Positions 1 through 7,230 are shown, counted from the stretch's first letter. The stretch: DNA of 14,229 nucleotides from JBBRMQ01 sp038230775 (GCA_038230775.1 JBBRMQ010000095.1:1-14229), one strand, 5' to 3'. The notes: generated by a model from the sequence alone, not told the origin. A program made the numbers and translations.

Positions 1-816
1 CTTTCGGTCGACCAGCATCACTTCTTTCTCGCTCATGACATACACGCCGCGAGTACTGGGCGCTGGCGTGTCCTCCGGGACGACGTCGAGGTCGAGAGCG
101 CCGATCACGCGACCGTCGGTTGCGCGCAGACGATAGAGCTTCTTTCCTTGAGTGCCGACAACGACGGCATCATCTGAAACGGCGACTGCAGTAGATGTCG
201 GCGCGTCGAGCTGAGTCTTCCAGAGCTGTTTGCCGCTCAGCGCATCGATCGCATACACGGCGCCATTGCTGGAGCCGAAGAAGATCCGTCCATTCGCGAG
301 CGCAGCCGAGATCCCGACACGCCTGCGCTTGGCCTCGATCGGAAAGCTCCACAACTCGGCGCCGGAAGCGGCGTTCAAGCTGACGATGCGTTCATCAACG
401 GTCACGCCAATGATCCGATCTCCGTCGAGCAAGATATCGCTCGTGAAGCCGCTGTTGTCCTTTCCTCGGTGTGCGTACTTCCACGCGACATCGCCGGTCA
501 CTCGGTCGAACGCGTAGATGTGTCCGATCTGTCCGCCATCGGTGGGGATGAATACTCGATCCTTCGTCGCCACTGGGTTCCCGTGAAACTCCCTGGCGTC
601 TCCATCGGCCGCGATGTCGTAGAGCCAGAGAGGCGCGCCGTTCGATCGATCGATCGCTGAGAACACGCCCGAGCAGGCGCCGACATAGATGACATCGCCC
701 ACGACCGTGGGCGTGGCGAACACTCAACCGCCGGTTTTGTACTCCCACAAAACCTTCGCAGTCCGTTGCGCCGGCTCTCCGACCGCGATGAGCAAGGCCA
801 GGGCGAATGCGATCAT
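1..816 (-). CDS. Secreted PQQ-like beta-propeller protein, probable selenoprotein (3' end outside window)
   Basis: Reading from ATG at 816 gives 272 codons to the left edge with one interruption, a TGA at 726-724 (codon 31). The start is well supported: GGAGGA lies at 825-820 and residues 1-16 form a short hydrophobic export signal (MIAFALALLIAVGEPA). The rest is a BamB/quinoprotein-like propeller with at least five blade repeats of the form (V/I)Y-A-(I/F)D-x2-(S/T)G-x2-LW: for example GVFSAIDRSNGAPLWLYD, HIYAFDRVTGDVAWKYA and AVYAIDALSGKQLWK. The coding pattern continues unbroken across the TGA (KTGG-U-VFATPTVVGDVIYVGAC), so codon 31 is read as selenocysteine, with Cys48 a possible partner. 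A SECIS-like hairpin follows. Such propellers are extracytoplasmic; whether this one binds PQQ or is a scaffold or sensor cannot be told. If UGA is not decoded, the product is a useless 30-mer. Confidence 0.8.
696..713 (-). promoter_or_regulatory. Bacterial SECIS-like hairpin of the PQQ-like selenoprotein gene
   Basis: On the minus strand, right after the in-frame UGA, the sequence CGCCCAC-GGUC-GUGGGCG forms a perfect 7-bp stem with a GGUC loop. The loop starts 21 nt from the U of the UGA, inside the 16-37 nt range known for bacterial SECIS elements. As I recall it, the E. coli fdhF SECIS also has a GGUC apical loop at almost the same distance. It would recruit SelB with Sec-tRNA and lies inside the coding sequence. 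Confidence 0.75.
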
Positions 817-830
817 GCTTCCTCCACGAT

Positions 831-844
831 CGACTATACGGCCG
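831..844 (-). promoter_or_regulatory. Possible -10 region (TATAGT) upstream of the PQQ-like gene
   Basis: The minus-strand sequence CGGCCGTATAGTCG contains a good -10 hexamer, TATAGT (838-833), 8 nt before the GGAGGA ribosome-binding site. No convincing -35 lies 16-18 nt upstream (TATCGC at 861-856). The same 14 bases occur upstream of the RIC gene at 6438-6451, on the same strand. Confidence 0.35.
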
Positions 845-1001
845 AGGCGTCTTCGGCGATACAGCGGCTTCGCTAACCGGAACAGCCTCACGGGTGTGAG
901 CGGACGGATTTCGATACGCGGGACGCCAATCGCACGAACGCGAAACTAGACACTCACATTTTGATCGGGAGCCAAAAGTTCGGCTAAGTGATTGAAAGAA
1001 T

Positions 1002-1025
1002 TGGTGGAGCTGAACGGGCTCGAAC
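1002..1025 (-). other. tRNA-Ala 3'-end fragment (T-loop to CCA)
   Basis: The minus strand reads GTTCGAGCCCG, then a 7-nt acceptor 3' strand CAGCTCC, then ACCA. This fits positions 53-76 of a tRNA exactly: G53, a 7-nt T-loop, 5 nt of T-stem starting with C61, the acceptor strand, A73 and CCA. U70 is present, as in the G3-U70 identity pair of tRNA-Ala. There is no 5' half. It directly abuts copy 1 of the 138-bp repeat. Such 3' remnants are typical of tRNA-targeting integration or of tRNA-gene rearrangement. Confidence 0.5.
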
Positions 1026-1026
1026 G

Positions 1027-1164
1027 AAAAATAGACACTCGCCGACGCGGTGACCTAAGCCAACCCGCATGTCGGATCAACCTGACCACTGCCTTCGCTT
1101 CCGTGCGGCAACCATCGATTTCAGCTGCGCGCTGGTGTAGCCGAGGAGCCGGCGCGCAATGATT
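1027..1164. repeat. Dispersed repeat, copy 1 (carries the last codons of an acyl-CoA dehydrogenase)
   Basis: This 138-bp stretch begins with aaaaatagacactcgccga and aligns end to end with 4604-4743 at roughly four of five bases. On the minus strand its far end (about 1118-1164) encodes IIARRLLGYTSAQLK, the typical C-terminus of an acyl-CoA dehydrogenase. The stop codon seen in copy 2 is changed here (AAA TCG instead of AAA TAG). The rest shows no coding pattern. Confidence 0.65.
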
Positions 1165-1165
1165 C

Positions 1166-1310
1166 GTGCCGGCGGTCGCGCTCGCCGCTGTTGTCATCGC
1201 CTTTCTCAAGTACTTCTTCGCGACCCGCACCCTGCCGCTGCGGGAAGCAATGTCTCGAAGATTTTGCTGGGACTCGTCGTCTTTGTCGGCACCGCGGTGA
1301 TCCTCAATCG
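1166..1310 (+). pseudogene. Frameshifted small membrane-protein remnant
   Basis: From GTG at 1166 one frame encodes a hydrophobic segment (VPAVALAAVVIAFLKYFF) followed by ATRTLPLREA. About 90 bases on, a different plus-strand frame encodes a second hydrophobic segment (KILLGLVVFVGTAVILN). A single frameshift near 1245 would join them into a two-helix membrane protein. There is no ribosome-binding site and the family is not recognised. From here to 1453 nothing else is seen. Confidence 0.3.
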
Positions 1311-1453
1311 AAGCGACACCTGCTTAGTGCGATTCAGACGCTCTCCTCGATGACCGCTGATGACGGCGAGCGGCGGCGGTAGCACCGTTCGGGGTCCTTC
1401 ACAACCCACTGGGATGGCCGCGCCAGAATGTCGCCCGCCCCATTCATGTGAGC

Positions 1454-2386
1454 CTATTTTTTCTTGGTGCCTTTCTCGCGCGCCAGGCGCTGCAGATCGA
1501 GAAAGTAGTCTCGGCTCGGATAGTCGCCGAGTTTCTCATTGCCTTTGAGCTTCGACCATGCATCGCCGCCGTTCTTCAGGCGCAAGAGCTCCCGACGACC
1601 CTTGTCCGCAAGTGCCACGGCCCTTTCCATGTCGCCTTCCTGGAAGAAGACGCGGTCGGCTTCGGAGCCGTAGTAGGCGGCGAGCGCGTAGCGAAGCGAG
1701 GGAATTGCGGGAGACTCTGGATGCAATTCGATGGCGCGACCGATGATGGCGATCTTGTCAGGTGTGGAACGGCGAGCAATGACCGCGGCCAGGTACGGAA
1801 AATACGCGGATCCCGTCTGCTCGGCGAGCACCTTCTCCGACGCTGCCCAATACTCACGCCGCTGAATGGCCTGCCAAACCGGGACGTCACCGCCGGTCGG
1901 GTTGGCGATCGTAAGTTTGACGGGATTGGAAATGCCCGCCGCCTCCGACAGATCATCCTCGTCGTAGAGGAAGACCTGAATCGCCCATTCGCCTGGCAGC
2001 GCCAGAATGCGGGGATCGAGAGCCCACGACGGCCGGCTGAGATCGAGAGCGGGAACGGCGAGATCGACGCTGGAATTCGCAGAGAGGACGAATTTGCTGT
2101 CCTCTTCGTCCGTGACGCCGAATTCGAGCTCGCCGCCGGCGACACCTTCTCCCCAATCGGCGAAGAACGACTCACCGGCCGGAGAGGTGGCGCGAACACG
2201 CACGCCCGGCGCGATCTGTACTGCGCGCGATCCATTGAGAATGTGCAGCGCGAGCGGCACCGACAGACCGGGAAGCGTCCTGTTTGGAGTGATGGAGAGA
2301 GTTACTTGCATCTTCGACGGCGTGGCAAGCGCAGCCACGGCGAAGAGCGCGATGGTGATCATCATCAACGTCAGTTTTCGTTTCAT
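1454..2386 (-). CDS. Secreted hypothetical protein with beta-rich N-terminal and helical C-terminal half
   Basis: The 310-residue product starts at ATG 2386, chosen because AGGTGA sits 5-8 nt upstream and an N-terminal signal peptide follows (MKRKLTLMMITIALFAVAALA). Residues about 25-155 look like an Ig-like beta domain (VTLSITPNRTLPG, GEWAIQVFLYDEDDL, SNPVKLTIANP). The rest is helical with degenerate repeat character (Y-A-A-Y-Y-G, AVALADKGRRELL), resembling solenoid or TPR-like repeats. It ends in KGTKKK. The family is not recognised. Its start is 5 nt after the stop of the upstream HExxH gene, so the two are almost certainly co-transcribed and possibly translationally coupled. It is exported, perhaps as a partner or accessory of that protein. 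Confidence 0.75.
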   Translation of the reverse strand: MKRKLTLMMITIALFAVAALATPSKMQVTLSITPNRTLPGLSVPLALHILNGSRAVQIAPGVRVRATSPAGESFFADWGEGVAGGELEFGVTDEEDSKFVLSANSSVDLAVPALDLSRPSWALDPRILALPGEWAIQVFLYDEDDLSEAAGISNPVKLTIANPTGGDVPVWQAIQRREYWAASEKVLAEQTGSAYFPYLAAVIARRSTPDKIAIIGRAIELHPESPAIPSLRYALAAYYGSEADRVFFQEGDMERAVALADKGRRELLRLKNGGDAWSKLKGNEKLGDYPSRDYFLDLQRLAREKGTKKK

Positions 2387-2391
2387 CGTTC

Positions 2392-4230
2392 TCACCTAAT
2401 CGGAGTGGCCAGCGGTTCCATCGCCGTGCGGATTGTCATGTATTCACTGTCACTGTCGGAGGAGTAGTGGAAGCCGACGATACCGTCTGCATTCTGCGCA
2501 GCAACGTACAGCGGATCCTGACTGCTGCGCATCCTGCAGTTGAGCGACGGGTTGCCGGCCATGGTGCGGCTGCAGTGTCCGAAGTCGCCGGCGAAGTAGA
2601 ACACTGAGTTCACATTGAACCCGTGCGCAACTTCATGCACGAGGTTCTCGCCATTGAAGATCCATGGATCGAGATTGCGCACCGCGTTCCCGCTCTGCAT
2701 GACCGCGCGCTCGATGCCCCCGACCCAGGTCCAACTGAAATTCGGCTGCGGGATGACGTCGACGCCCGGCGGTGGTGGGACCGACATTGCGATGCCGGTG
2801 CTGCCGAAATCCGACGTGCTCGGTTGCGTCGATGTGGAGTTCTCGGGAGAGCCGGAACCGGCCAGGATGTGTTTCACGTTCGAATTCCCCGGACGGGCAC
2901 GGGTGAGCAGGTTGATGGTGGTGTTTTCGAACCATTTGTTGGCCACGTGGGCCTCACGGCGAACGACGGGCAGGTATGGAATCTCGCGCACCGACTGCGG
3001 AACGGAGAAAAACTCCACATACGCCTGCGCGAACGTGTTCCCCAGATACGCTTCGTTGCGCCCGTACGTTCCAGCCGCGAGGTTCCCCGCGCCGTCACTC
3101 ACCCCGTCGTCGAGCGCCGTGGCGTAGGACGTGTCCTCGGTGTATGAGTACGAGAGAGGCGTGGCGAGGGTGAGCAACCGCCGATTCCTGAATCCAGCGA
3201 CGCGGTCGACTGCCGTGATCATCGCGTCCTCCCAATGGTAGTCGGGGAAGAAGTCGAGGCCATCGAAGCGCTGGGCGTGGAGGAGGCGGACGGAGTCGCC
3301 GGCCCGGAGCACCACGTTGCGCCACCGCAATCCCGCCGGGATCTGAACCAGCACCTGGTTGGTGCCCGCCACCGCAGAGCCGGCAACGAAGACGCCGTTG
3401 CGAAACATCTGCTTCTTCTCGAGGTACACGCGTTTCCAGGCGGTGATCGGACCGGCTTGCTGACATCCAGGCGAGGTGTTGCAGACGAAGTTCGGGTCGC
3501 TCACCAGATTGGGATCGGCGGTTACGGCGACGGTGTAGTTGTCGCCAGCAGCGAAACCGGTTGTGTTCAGGTACATCGTCTTCACCGGCGCGGTTCCGGC
3601 TTGAAAATTAATGTCCCTCGAGCCGGTGTCGCTCGGTGAAAAAGCGAGTTTCCCCGCTGCAGTATCGATGTTGTCGCCGTTCGGATTCGTACTGGTTCGA
3701 TAGGTCGAGCCCTCTTTGGCATCGAACACTCTCCCGTAGAAGGTCACGGCGGGATCGACGCGGATCGGTTTGAAATAGAGCAGGACCTGCGAGTCGCGCT
3801 CCTGTCCCGTCGGGTAATTCTCGGCGCCGTACTTGTGCGTTAACGCCTTGAAGGTGGAGGCGGAGAATGTGTACTCCGGACAGCCCGCGGACGGAGGCGT
3901 GGTCACGTCCGCCGAGGCCAGCCGGGTTTCGTACTGGCCGTTGGTCGTCGAGTCGAAGACCTCCACGAACACGGTGTGCGGCCCCAGCCGATTGCAGCCT
4001 ACGGTGATCGTATCGGAGCTGAGGCCGGGAATGCCGCAGTGGGCGCCGCCGCCCGGGAGGTCGACGCCCGCACCGGCACATGTTTGCCGGCTCGTGGTGT
4101 TGTCCATGCCGGTGACGTTCACCACGATGTCGTTGCCGTTGACTGACACGCTGAAATCCCACCCGTATGCGCTGCCGGCGAGCAGCAGGCCGAGGGCGAG
4201 AAGAGGTACGCGGACACGTATTCTGGTCAT
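2392..4230 (-). CDS. Secreted HExxH zinc-metalloprotease-like protein
   Basis: The 612-residue product starts at ATG 4230, preceded by GGGAGAAGAG; a longer in-frame start at 4329 would put a charged extension before the signal peptide and is disfavoured. Residues 1-23 form a signal peptide (RVPLLALGLLLAGSAYG). A zinc-binding HEVAH motif lies at residues 532-536 in the context ENLVHEVAHGFNVNS, with His552 (GDFGHC) a possible third ligand 15 residues later. This spacing is neither the metzincin HExxHxxGxxH nor the classic gluzincin layout. The N-terminal 500 residues are beta-rich and cysteine-containing with no named domain seen. Protease activity is inferred only from the motif. It leads a two-gene unit with the secreted protein downstream. 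Confidence 0.7.
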   Translation of the reverse strand: MTRIRVRVPLLALGLLLAGSAYGWDFSVSVNGNDIVVNVTGMDNTTSRQTCAGAGVDLPGGGAHCGIPGLSSDTITVGCNRLGPHTVFVEVFDSTTNGQYETRLASADVTTPPSAGCPEYTFSASTFKALTHKYGAENYPTGQERDSQVLLYFKPIRVDPAVTFYGRVFDAKEGSTYRTSTNPNGDNIDTAAGKLAFSPSDTGSRDINFQAGTAPVKTMYLNTTGFAAGDNYTVAVTADPNLVSDPNFVCNTSPGCQQAGPITAWKRVYLEKKQMFRNGVFVAGSAVAGTNQVLVQIPAGLRWRNVVLRAGDSVRLLHAQRFDGLDFFPDYHWEDAMITAVDRVAGFRNRRLLTLATPLSYSYTEDTSYATALDDGVSDGAGNLAAGTYGRNEAYLGNTFAQAYVEFFSVPQSVREIPYLPVVRREAHVANKWFENTTINLLTRARPGNSNVKHILAGSGSPENSTSTQPSTSDFGSTGIAMSVPPPPGVDVIPQPNFSWTWVGGIERAVMQSGNAVRNLDPWIFNGENLVHEVAHGFNVNSVFYFAGDFGHCSRTMAGNPSLNCRMRSSQDPLYVAAQNADGIVGFHYSSDSDSEYMTIRTAMEPLATPIR

Positions 4231-4267
4231 TCGAATCTCTTCTCCCGATGTTTTTTGCTGATTGGAG

Positions 4268-4296
4268 GTAACAGTCTCCTTCAGGAAGGGTGTCAA
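4268..4296 (-). promoter_or_regulatory. Probable sigma-70-type promoter of the secreted two-gene unit
   Basis: On the minus strand a perfect -35 TTGACA (4296-4291) is followed after 17 nt by TGTTAC (4273-4268), a weak -10 matching three of six consensus positions. It lies about 40 bases upstream of the ATG at 4230, leaving a short leader that contains GGGAGAAGAG. Confidence 0.5.
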
Positions 4297-4459
4297 AATC
4301 AAGTTATCATGGAGAAAACGCTGGAACATCAGCGTCGACTATTCGCCTCGCGCCGGAGCCCGCCGCGATCGAAGATGCCGTTGCCGCGCTGTCTGGACGC
4401 AGGCGAACGCAGCGACGTTCGGCGTCGATGCACGGAGGATCACTGAATGGAAGAACTTC

Positions 4460-4503
4460 TGGTGGATCTGATCAGGATCGAACCGAGGACCTCCTGAGTG
4501 CGA
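4460..4503 (-). other. tRNA-Ala 3'-half fragment (anticodon loop to CCA)
   Basis: The minus strand reads TCGCAC, TCAGG, AGGTC, CTCGG, TTCGATC, CTGAT, CAGATCC, A, CCA. This is the 3' half of a tRNA-Ala with anticodon CGC: T33, anticodon, A37, 3' anticodon stem, AGGTC variable loop, T-arm, acceptor with U70, A73 and CCA. The T-stem has one mismatch. The sequence upstream cannot pair with the anticodon 3' stem, so the 5' half is missing and this is not a functional tRNA. Confidence 0.55.
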
Positions 4504-4603
4504 TTTCCGCGTTCGTCTGGAGACATTCGTGGACACGTCCGGATGCAACATTTTTACACCCGTCTGGACTTGTCTCGACACATCTCGGGACCTCGAACTA
4601 ACC

Positions 4604-4743
4604 AAAAAAATAGACACTCGCCGAGGCGGTGACATAAGCCAACCAGCACCTCGGATCACCCTGACTGCGGCCTTCGCTTCCGTGTGGGGGCCATCTATTT
4701 CAATTGCGCACTCGTGTAGCCGAGCAGCCGGCGCGCGATGATC
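4604..4743. repeat. Dispersed repeat, copy 2
   Basis: Partner of 1027-1164, starting with the same aaaaatagacactcgccga and sharing the run of proteinless sequence plus the acyl-CoA dehydrogenase tail. Here the tail keeps its TAG stop (4697-4695) and the coding remnant extends past the repeat. It lies about 100 bp from the tRNA-Ala fragment at 4460-4503, whereas copy 1 touches its tRNA fragment directly. Confidence 0.65.
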
Positions 4744-4890
4744 AGCCGGTTGATCTGGCCCGTGCCTTCGAACAGGTCGTTGATCTTTGCGTCGCGCATC
4801 CATTTCTCGAGCAGGAGTTTTCGAGAGTAGCCGAGAGGGCCCATCAGCTCGACTGCGTGGCGTCGGGTGTCGCCATCGCCCCCTTATCCG
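4695..4890 (-). pseudogene. Acyl-CoA dehydrogenase C-terminal remnant
   Basis: The minus strand encodes HAVELMGPLGYSRK, then LLLEKWMRDAKINDLFEGT, then GQINRLIIARRLLGYTSAQLK and a TAG stop. This is the conserved end of acyl-CoA dehydrogenases (MRDAKI-x-EGT-x-QI-x-R-x2-IAR). Just upstream, at about 4858, the similarity jumps one frame to HTDKGAMATPDAT and then stops, so only some 60 of about 380 codons remain with a frameshift. It is a dead fragment. Between 4890 and 5025 nothing further is recognised. Confidence 0.6.
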
Positions 4891-5025
4891 TATGGAATGC
4901 AGGTCGAATGGACGACGATCGCTGCGGGTGGCAGCCACGAAGGCGGTCGACGTGTGGCTCCTGTTCCCACTCGGAATCACGGAGTGAACCGGTTACTGAC
5001 GAAATCCGGAGAGATCGCCGACTCG

Positions 5026-5060
5026 GCTTGCCGCGGCTGGATGTGAGCCCGGTGGCAAGC
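5026..5060 (-). terminator. Hairpin downstream of the ELR-repeat protein tail
   Basis: A 7-bp stem GCTTGCC/GGCAAGC encloses a second 4-bp stem GGCT/AGCC. It lies 40 bp after the TAG at 5102-5100 on the minus strand. There is no following T-run, so intrinsic termination is uncertain. Confidence 0.3.
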
Positions 5061-5099
5061 CGCCTGTCGAAAAGCGGCGTCAAGCCACCGCACTCCGAG

Positions 5100-5621
5100 C
5101 TACTTCAGCCCGTTGCGTGACTCCACAATGTGCGCCGACTTGATGAGCGTCACGTTAGCCGTCACCGTGCTGTCGGTGTACGACAACGCGGAAGCGCCCA
5201 CCGCCGCACGAACGATATCGACATTGGACCGCAACTCCATCAAATGCACCCTTTGAACGGTGACGCCGGCCGAAATCGTACCGGTGAACGAGTAGGCCTG
5301 TAATCCTACGGCCGCGCGCGCGGCATTCACCGCCGAACGCAGCTCGGTGAAGTCCACGGCGTGGATCAGAGTTCCGGTCGTCGCTGTGTAGGTGTATGCG
5401 AACGGAACGGCGAGATCGACGTTGAAGCCGCCGTTGTTCGAAGAGATCTGATAGAGGTAGCCGGTTCCATTCGATACCGTGCTGTCGACGAATGCCAGGC
5501 TGGCTGTCGGCGACCCCACGGCGCTGAACGCTCCGCCGTTGTTGCTGCGGAGGACCTGGTACGTACTCGCTCCTGACAATAAACTCCATGAAATCGAGAC
5601 CTGCCGCTCTGGTCCATCATC
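5100..5621 (-). pseudogene. 5'-truncated tail of a large secreted protein (fibronectin III-like plus ELR repeats)
   Basis: The frame ends at TAG 5102-5100. Residues resembling the end of a fibronectin type III-like domain (VSISWSLLSGASTYQVLR) come first, followed by a repeated C-terminal module: IHAVDFTELRSAVNAARAAVG, VHLMELRSNVDIVRAAVG and AHIVESRNGLK. Modules of this ELRxAV kind end many large secreted proteins of Acidobacteriota. The frame stays open up to 5717 but the stretch before about 5621 does not look coding, and no ATG or ribosome-binding site precedes it; TTG at 5579 is the only upstream-type start. It is best read as the 3' remnant of a gene cut by rearrangement, lying directly after the RIC gene. 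Confidence 0.55.
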
Positions 5622-5694
5622 CAGGCCCCCCTCGCCGTAACAATTTGTAAAGATTGAAAAGGGGTCAGGCGCACGACAGGAGTGAGGCGGACAA

Positions 5695-6432
5695 TCACCG
5701 ATCGACGCGCCGCTTCTTCATCAGAACCTGCTCGAGCTCCACAGCGCGAGGAAAGAGCACATGGTTTTCCAAGTCGATATGCTCGGTCAGGTCGCGATCG
5801 AACTCCGCGTACGTGGCGAGAAAACGCTCCATCTGGCTGCACGTCCGTGTCCGGGGGTCCACGGCACGCGCCATTTCTCGGATCTCGGCGAGCCGGCGCG
5901 TGTCATCGGAGTGATCGTGCCGGATCGACTGCAGCGGGTACTCGACGCTGCCGGTCAGCGGGACGACGACAATCTGGTCGGGACCGACGGGCCGATCCAT
6001 CGTGTCGATGTACGGGAACAGATAAGCCTCCTCGCGCGTCATGTGAGGAATCAGATCTCGCGCGAGCTGCTCGATGGCCACCTTCAATCGGCCAAACCCG
6101 AATTCGTTTGCAGCGTGTCCGGAGAGAATGCGATCGATCATCTCCAGCAGGTCGGTCAGGAAAGATCGCGCCCGGTGGTGGTGGTGCTCGATGATGTATT
6201 CCGTGATGAGGGGCAACGCCACCTCGTTCGCAGGCTTCACCAGGTCCGGACGCGGCCGCCGTGCGATGAGATCGAGAACTTCTGACACTCTGATGTTCGC
6301 CGCGACCGCAGCCTCTCTCAGAGACCGCCCGCCATTGCAGCAGTAATCGATCCCAAGAAGCGAGAACACGCGCGCCGCGCGCGGAGATCTTCCGGCAAGC
6401 TCGCTGACGATCGATGAGGCCGTGTCTTCCAC
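5695..6432 (-). CDS. ric: RIC/ScdA-type iron-sulfur cluster repair di-iron protein (DUF542 + hemerythrin)
   Basis: The product has 245 residues from GTG 6432, the usual length of the family. Residues 1-55 are the ScdA_N/DUF542 domain with the diagnostic Cys31-Cys32 pair (GIDYCCNGGRSLREA). The rest is a hemerythrin-like helical bundle with His/Glu ligands in EYIIEHHHHR, LIPHMTREEAYLFPYI, IRHDHSDD and LTEHIDLENHVLFP. RIC proteins (E. coli YtfE, S. aureus ScdA) repair Fe-S clusters damaged by nitric oxide or peroxide in the cytoplasm. An in-frame ATG at 6585 would add 51 residues beginning with a signal-like stretch (MRLRLIALVCASLWF). I prefer GTG because an exported RIC makes little sense and the family starts here. 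A TATAGT ends 7 nt before the GTG, suggesting a leaderless mRNA. Confidence 0.85.
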   Translation of the reverse strand: MEDTASSIVSELAGRSPRAARVFSLLGIDYCCNGGRSLREAAVAANIRVSEVLDLIARRPRPDLVKPANEVALPLITEYIIEHHHHRARSFLTDLLEMIDRILSGHAANEFGFGRLKVAIEQLARDLIPHMTREEAYLFPYIDTMDRPVGPDQIVVVPLTGSVEYPLQSIRHDHSDDTRRLAEIREMARAVDPRTRTCSQMERFLATYAEFDRDLTEHIDLENHVLFPRAVELEQVLMKKRRVDR

Positions 6433-6437
6433 GGCGC

Positions 6438-6451
6438 CGACTATACGGCCG
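6438..6451 (-). promoter_or_regulatory. Candidate promoter with TATAGT directly before the RIC start
   Basis: CGGCCGTATAGTCG on the minus strand is identical to 831-844. The TATAGT ends 7 nt before the GTG at 6432, so a transcript would begin at or next to the start codon. TTGGCG lies upstream but with a 19-nt spacer. Confidence 0.35.
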
Positions 6452-6771
6452 CACGGCGCACATCCGCCAACCCGTCGGGTAGGTCTGCCTCCTACCGATG
6501 CATCGACCTGCCTCTGGCCGCACCATGCGGTTGGCGTCGTGAACCACAATGACGCGCAGACGAGCGCGATCAATCGCAATCGCATCGCACACTACTCCCG
6601 TCAGGAGCGACGATCGCAGTTGCATTTTGATTGCCGGCTGAGTCCGCGATTGTCGCGGTTGCCCGGTTGACGGCCGGTTCGCGTCTGCGTGTGGCCGCTC
6701 GTTGAAAATCGGTGATCGCCCTCCCCGCGAGCTCTGAGGTATCGTTCTCACGGAGATCAGTGGAGGAGCAC

Positions 6772-7230
6772 ATGAGCGAAGTCGTCTACAAATCCGAAGT
6801 CCGCATCGAGCGCGAGAGCGGACCGCTGCGACTGGCCTGGCTGCCAGGTGAACGAGAGCCGATTCGCTTCGGTCTTCACGGCGCGATCGCCGAGCACTAC
6901 GGCGCCGACCCGACAAAGTATGAGCCGCACGCGACGACACTGGACTACCTCGTTGCCGCGGCGGGTGGCTGACTGACCGGAACCTTCGGGGGCGCGCTGG
7001 CAGCGCGCATGGTCAAAGTCGACAGGCTGACCGCGGATGTCATCGGCGAAATCGAGCTCGAACAGAAGGTCCTCGTCATCAAGCGCATCCATGTCATCTA
7101 CAACCTTACCGCTCCGGAGGCCGACCGCGAGACAGTGGAGCGTGTGCACTCAGTCCATCACGAAGGATGTCCCGTCTATCGATCGATCCATCGAGCGATC
7201 GACATCACGACTGAGTTCCGACTGACTTAA
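6772..7230 (+). CDS. OsmC-family peroxide-reductase-like selenoprotein (Sec67/Cys133)
   Basis: The 152-residue product starts at ATG 6772, with GGAGGAG at 6762-6768, and ends at TAA 7228. An in-frame TGA at 6970-6972 is codon 67, in the context DYLVAAAGG-U-LTGTFGGALAAR. In OsmC/Ohr proteins this helix carries the catalytic cysteine, and the second conserved cysteine is present downstream as Cys133 (HHEGCPVYRSI). The selenocysteine-cysteine pair would reduce hydroperoxides or related small oxidants in the cytoplasm. Reading frame, length and both motifs are intact on either side of the UGA, and a SECIS-like hairpin follows. The closest subfamily is YhfA-like OsmC rather than classical Ohr. It faces away from the RIC gene and converges with the disulfide oxidoreductase. 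A simple stop would leave a 66-residue fragment without the second active-site residue. Confidence 0.88.
6992..7008 (+). promoter_or_regulatory. Bacterial SECIS-like hairpin of the OsmC selenoprotein gene
   Basis: GCGCGCU-GGC-AGCGCGC forms a perfect 7-bp stem with a GGC loop. The loop begins 30 nt from the U of the UGA at 6970, inside the known bacterial window. The position is 9 nt further out than in the two other candidates, and the loop lacks the GU of the other two, so this is the least typical of the three. Confidence 0.65.

Noticed and set aside
643..657. Tandem GATC/CGAT run as a possible regulatory repeat
   Set aside because: It lies inside the propeller gene and is simply the codons for Ala-Ile-Asp-Arg-Ser.
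1448..2467. A 339-codon open frame on the plus strand
   Set aside because: It lies opposite the secreted protein at 1454-2386, has no recognisable motifs, and is an arginine-rich antisense shadow caused by high GC. The minus strand has the ribosome-binding site and signal peptide.
6433..6585. N-terminal signal-like extension of the RIC protein
   Set aside because: In frame, but RIC works in the cytoplasm, the family begins near the GTG at 6432, and the extension is poor coding sequence. A separate tiny exported peptide cannot be excluded.
5903..6940. A 345-codon minus-strand open frame
   Set aside because: Overlaps the RIC gene in another frame and is Arg/Ser-rich without domains; a shadow.
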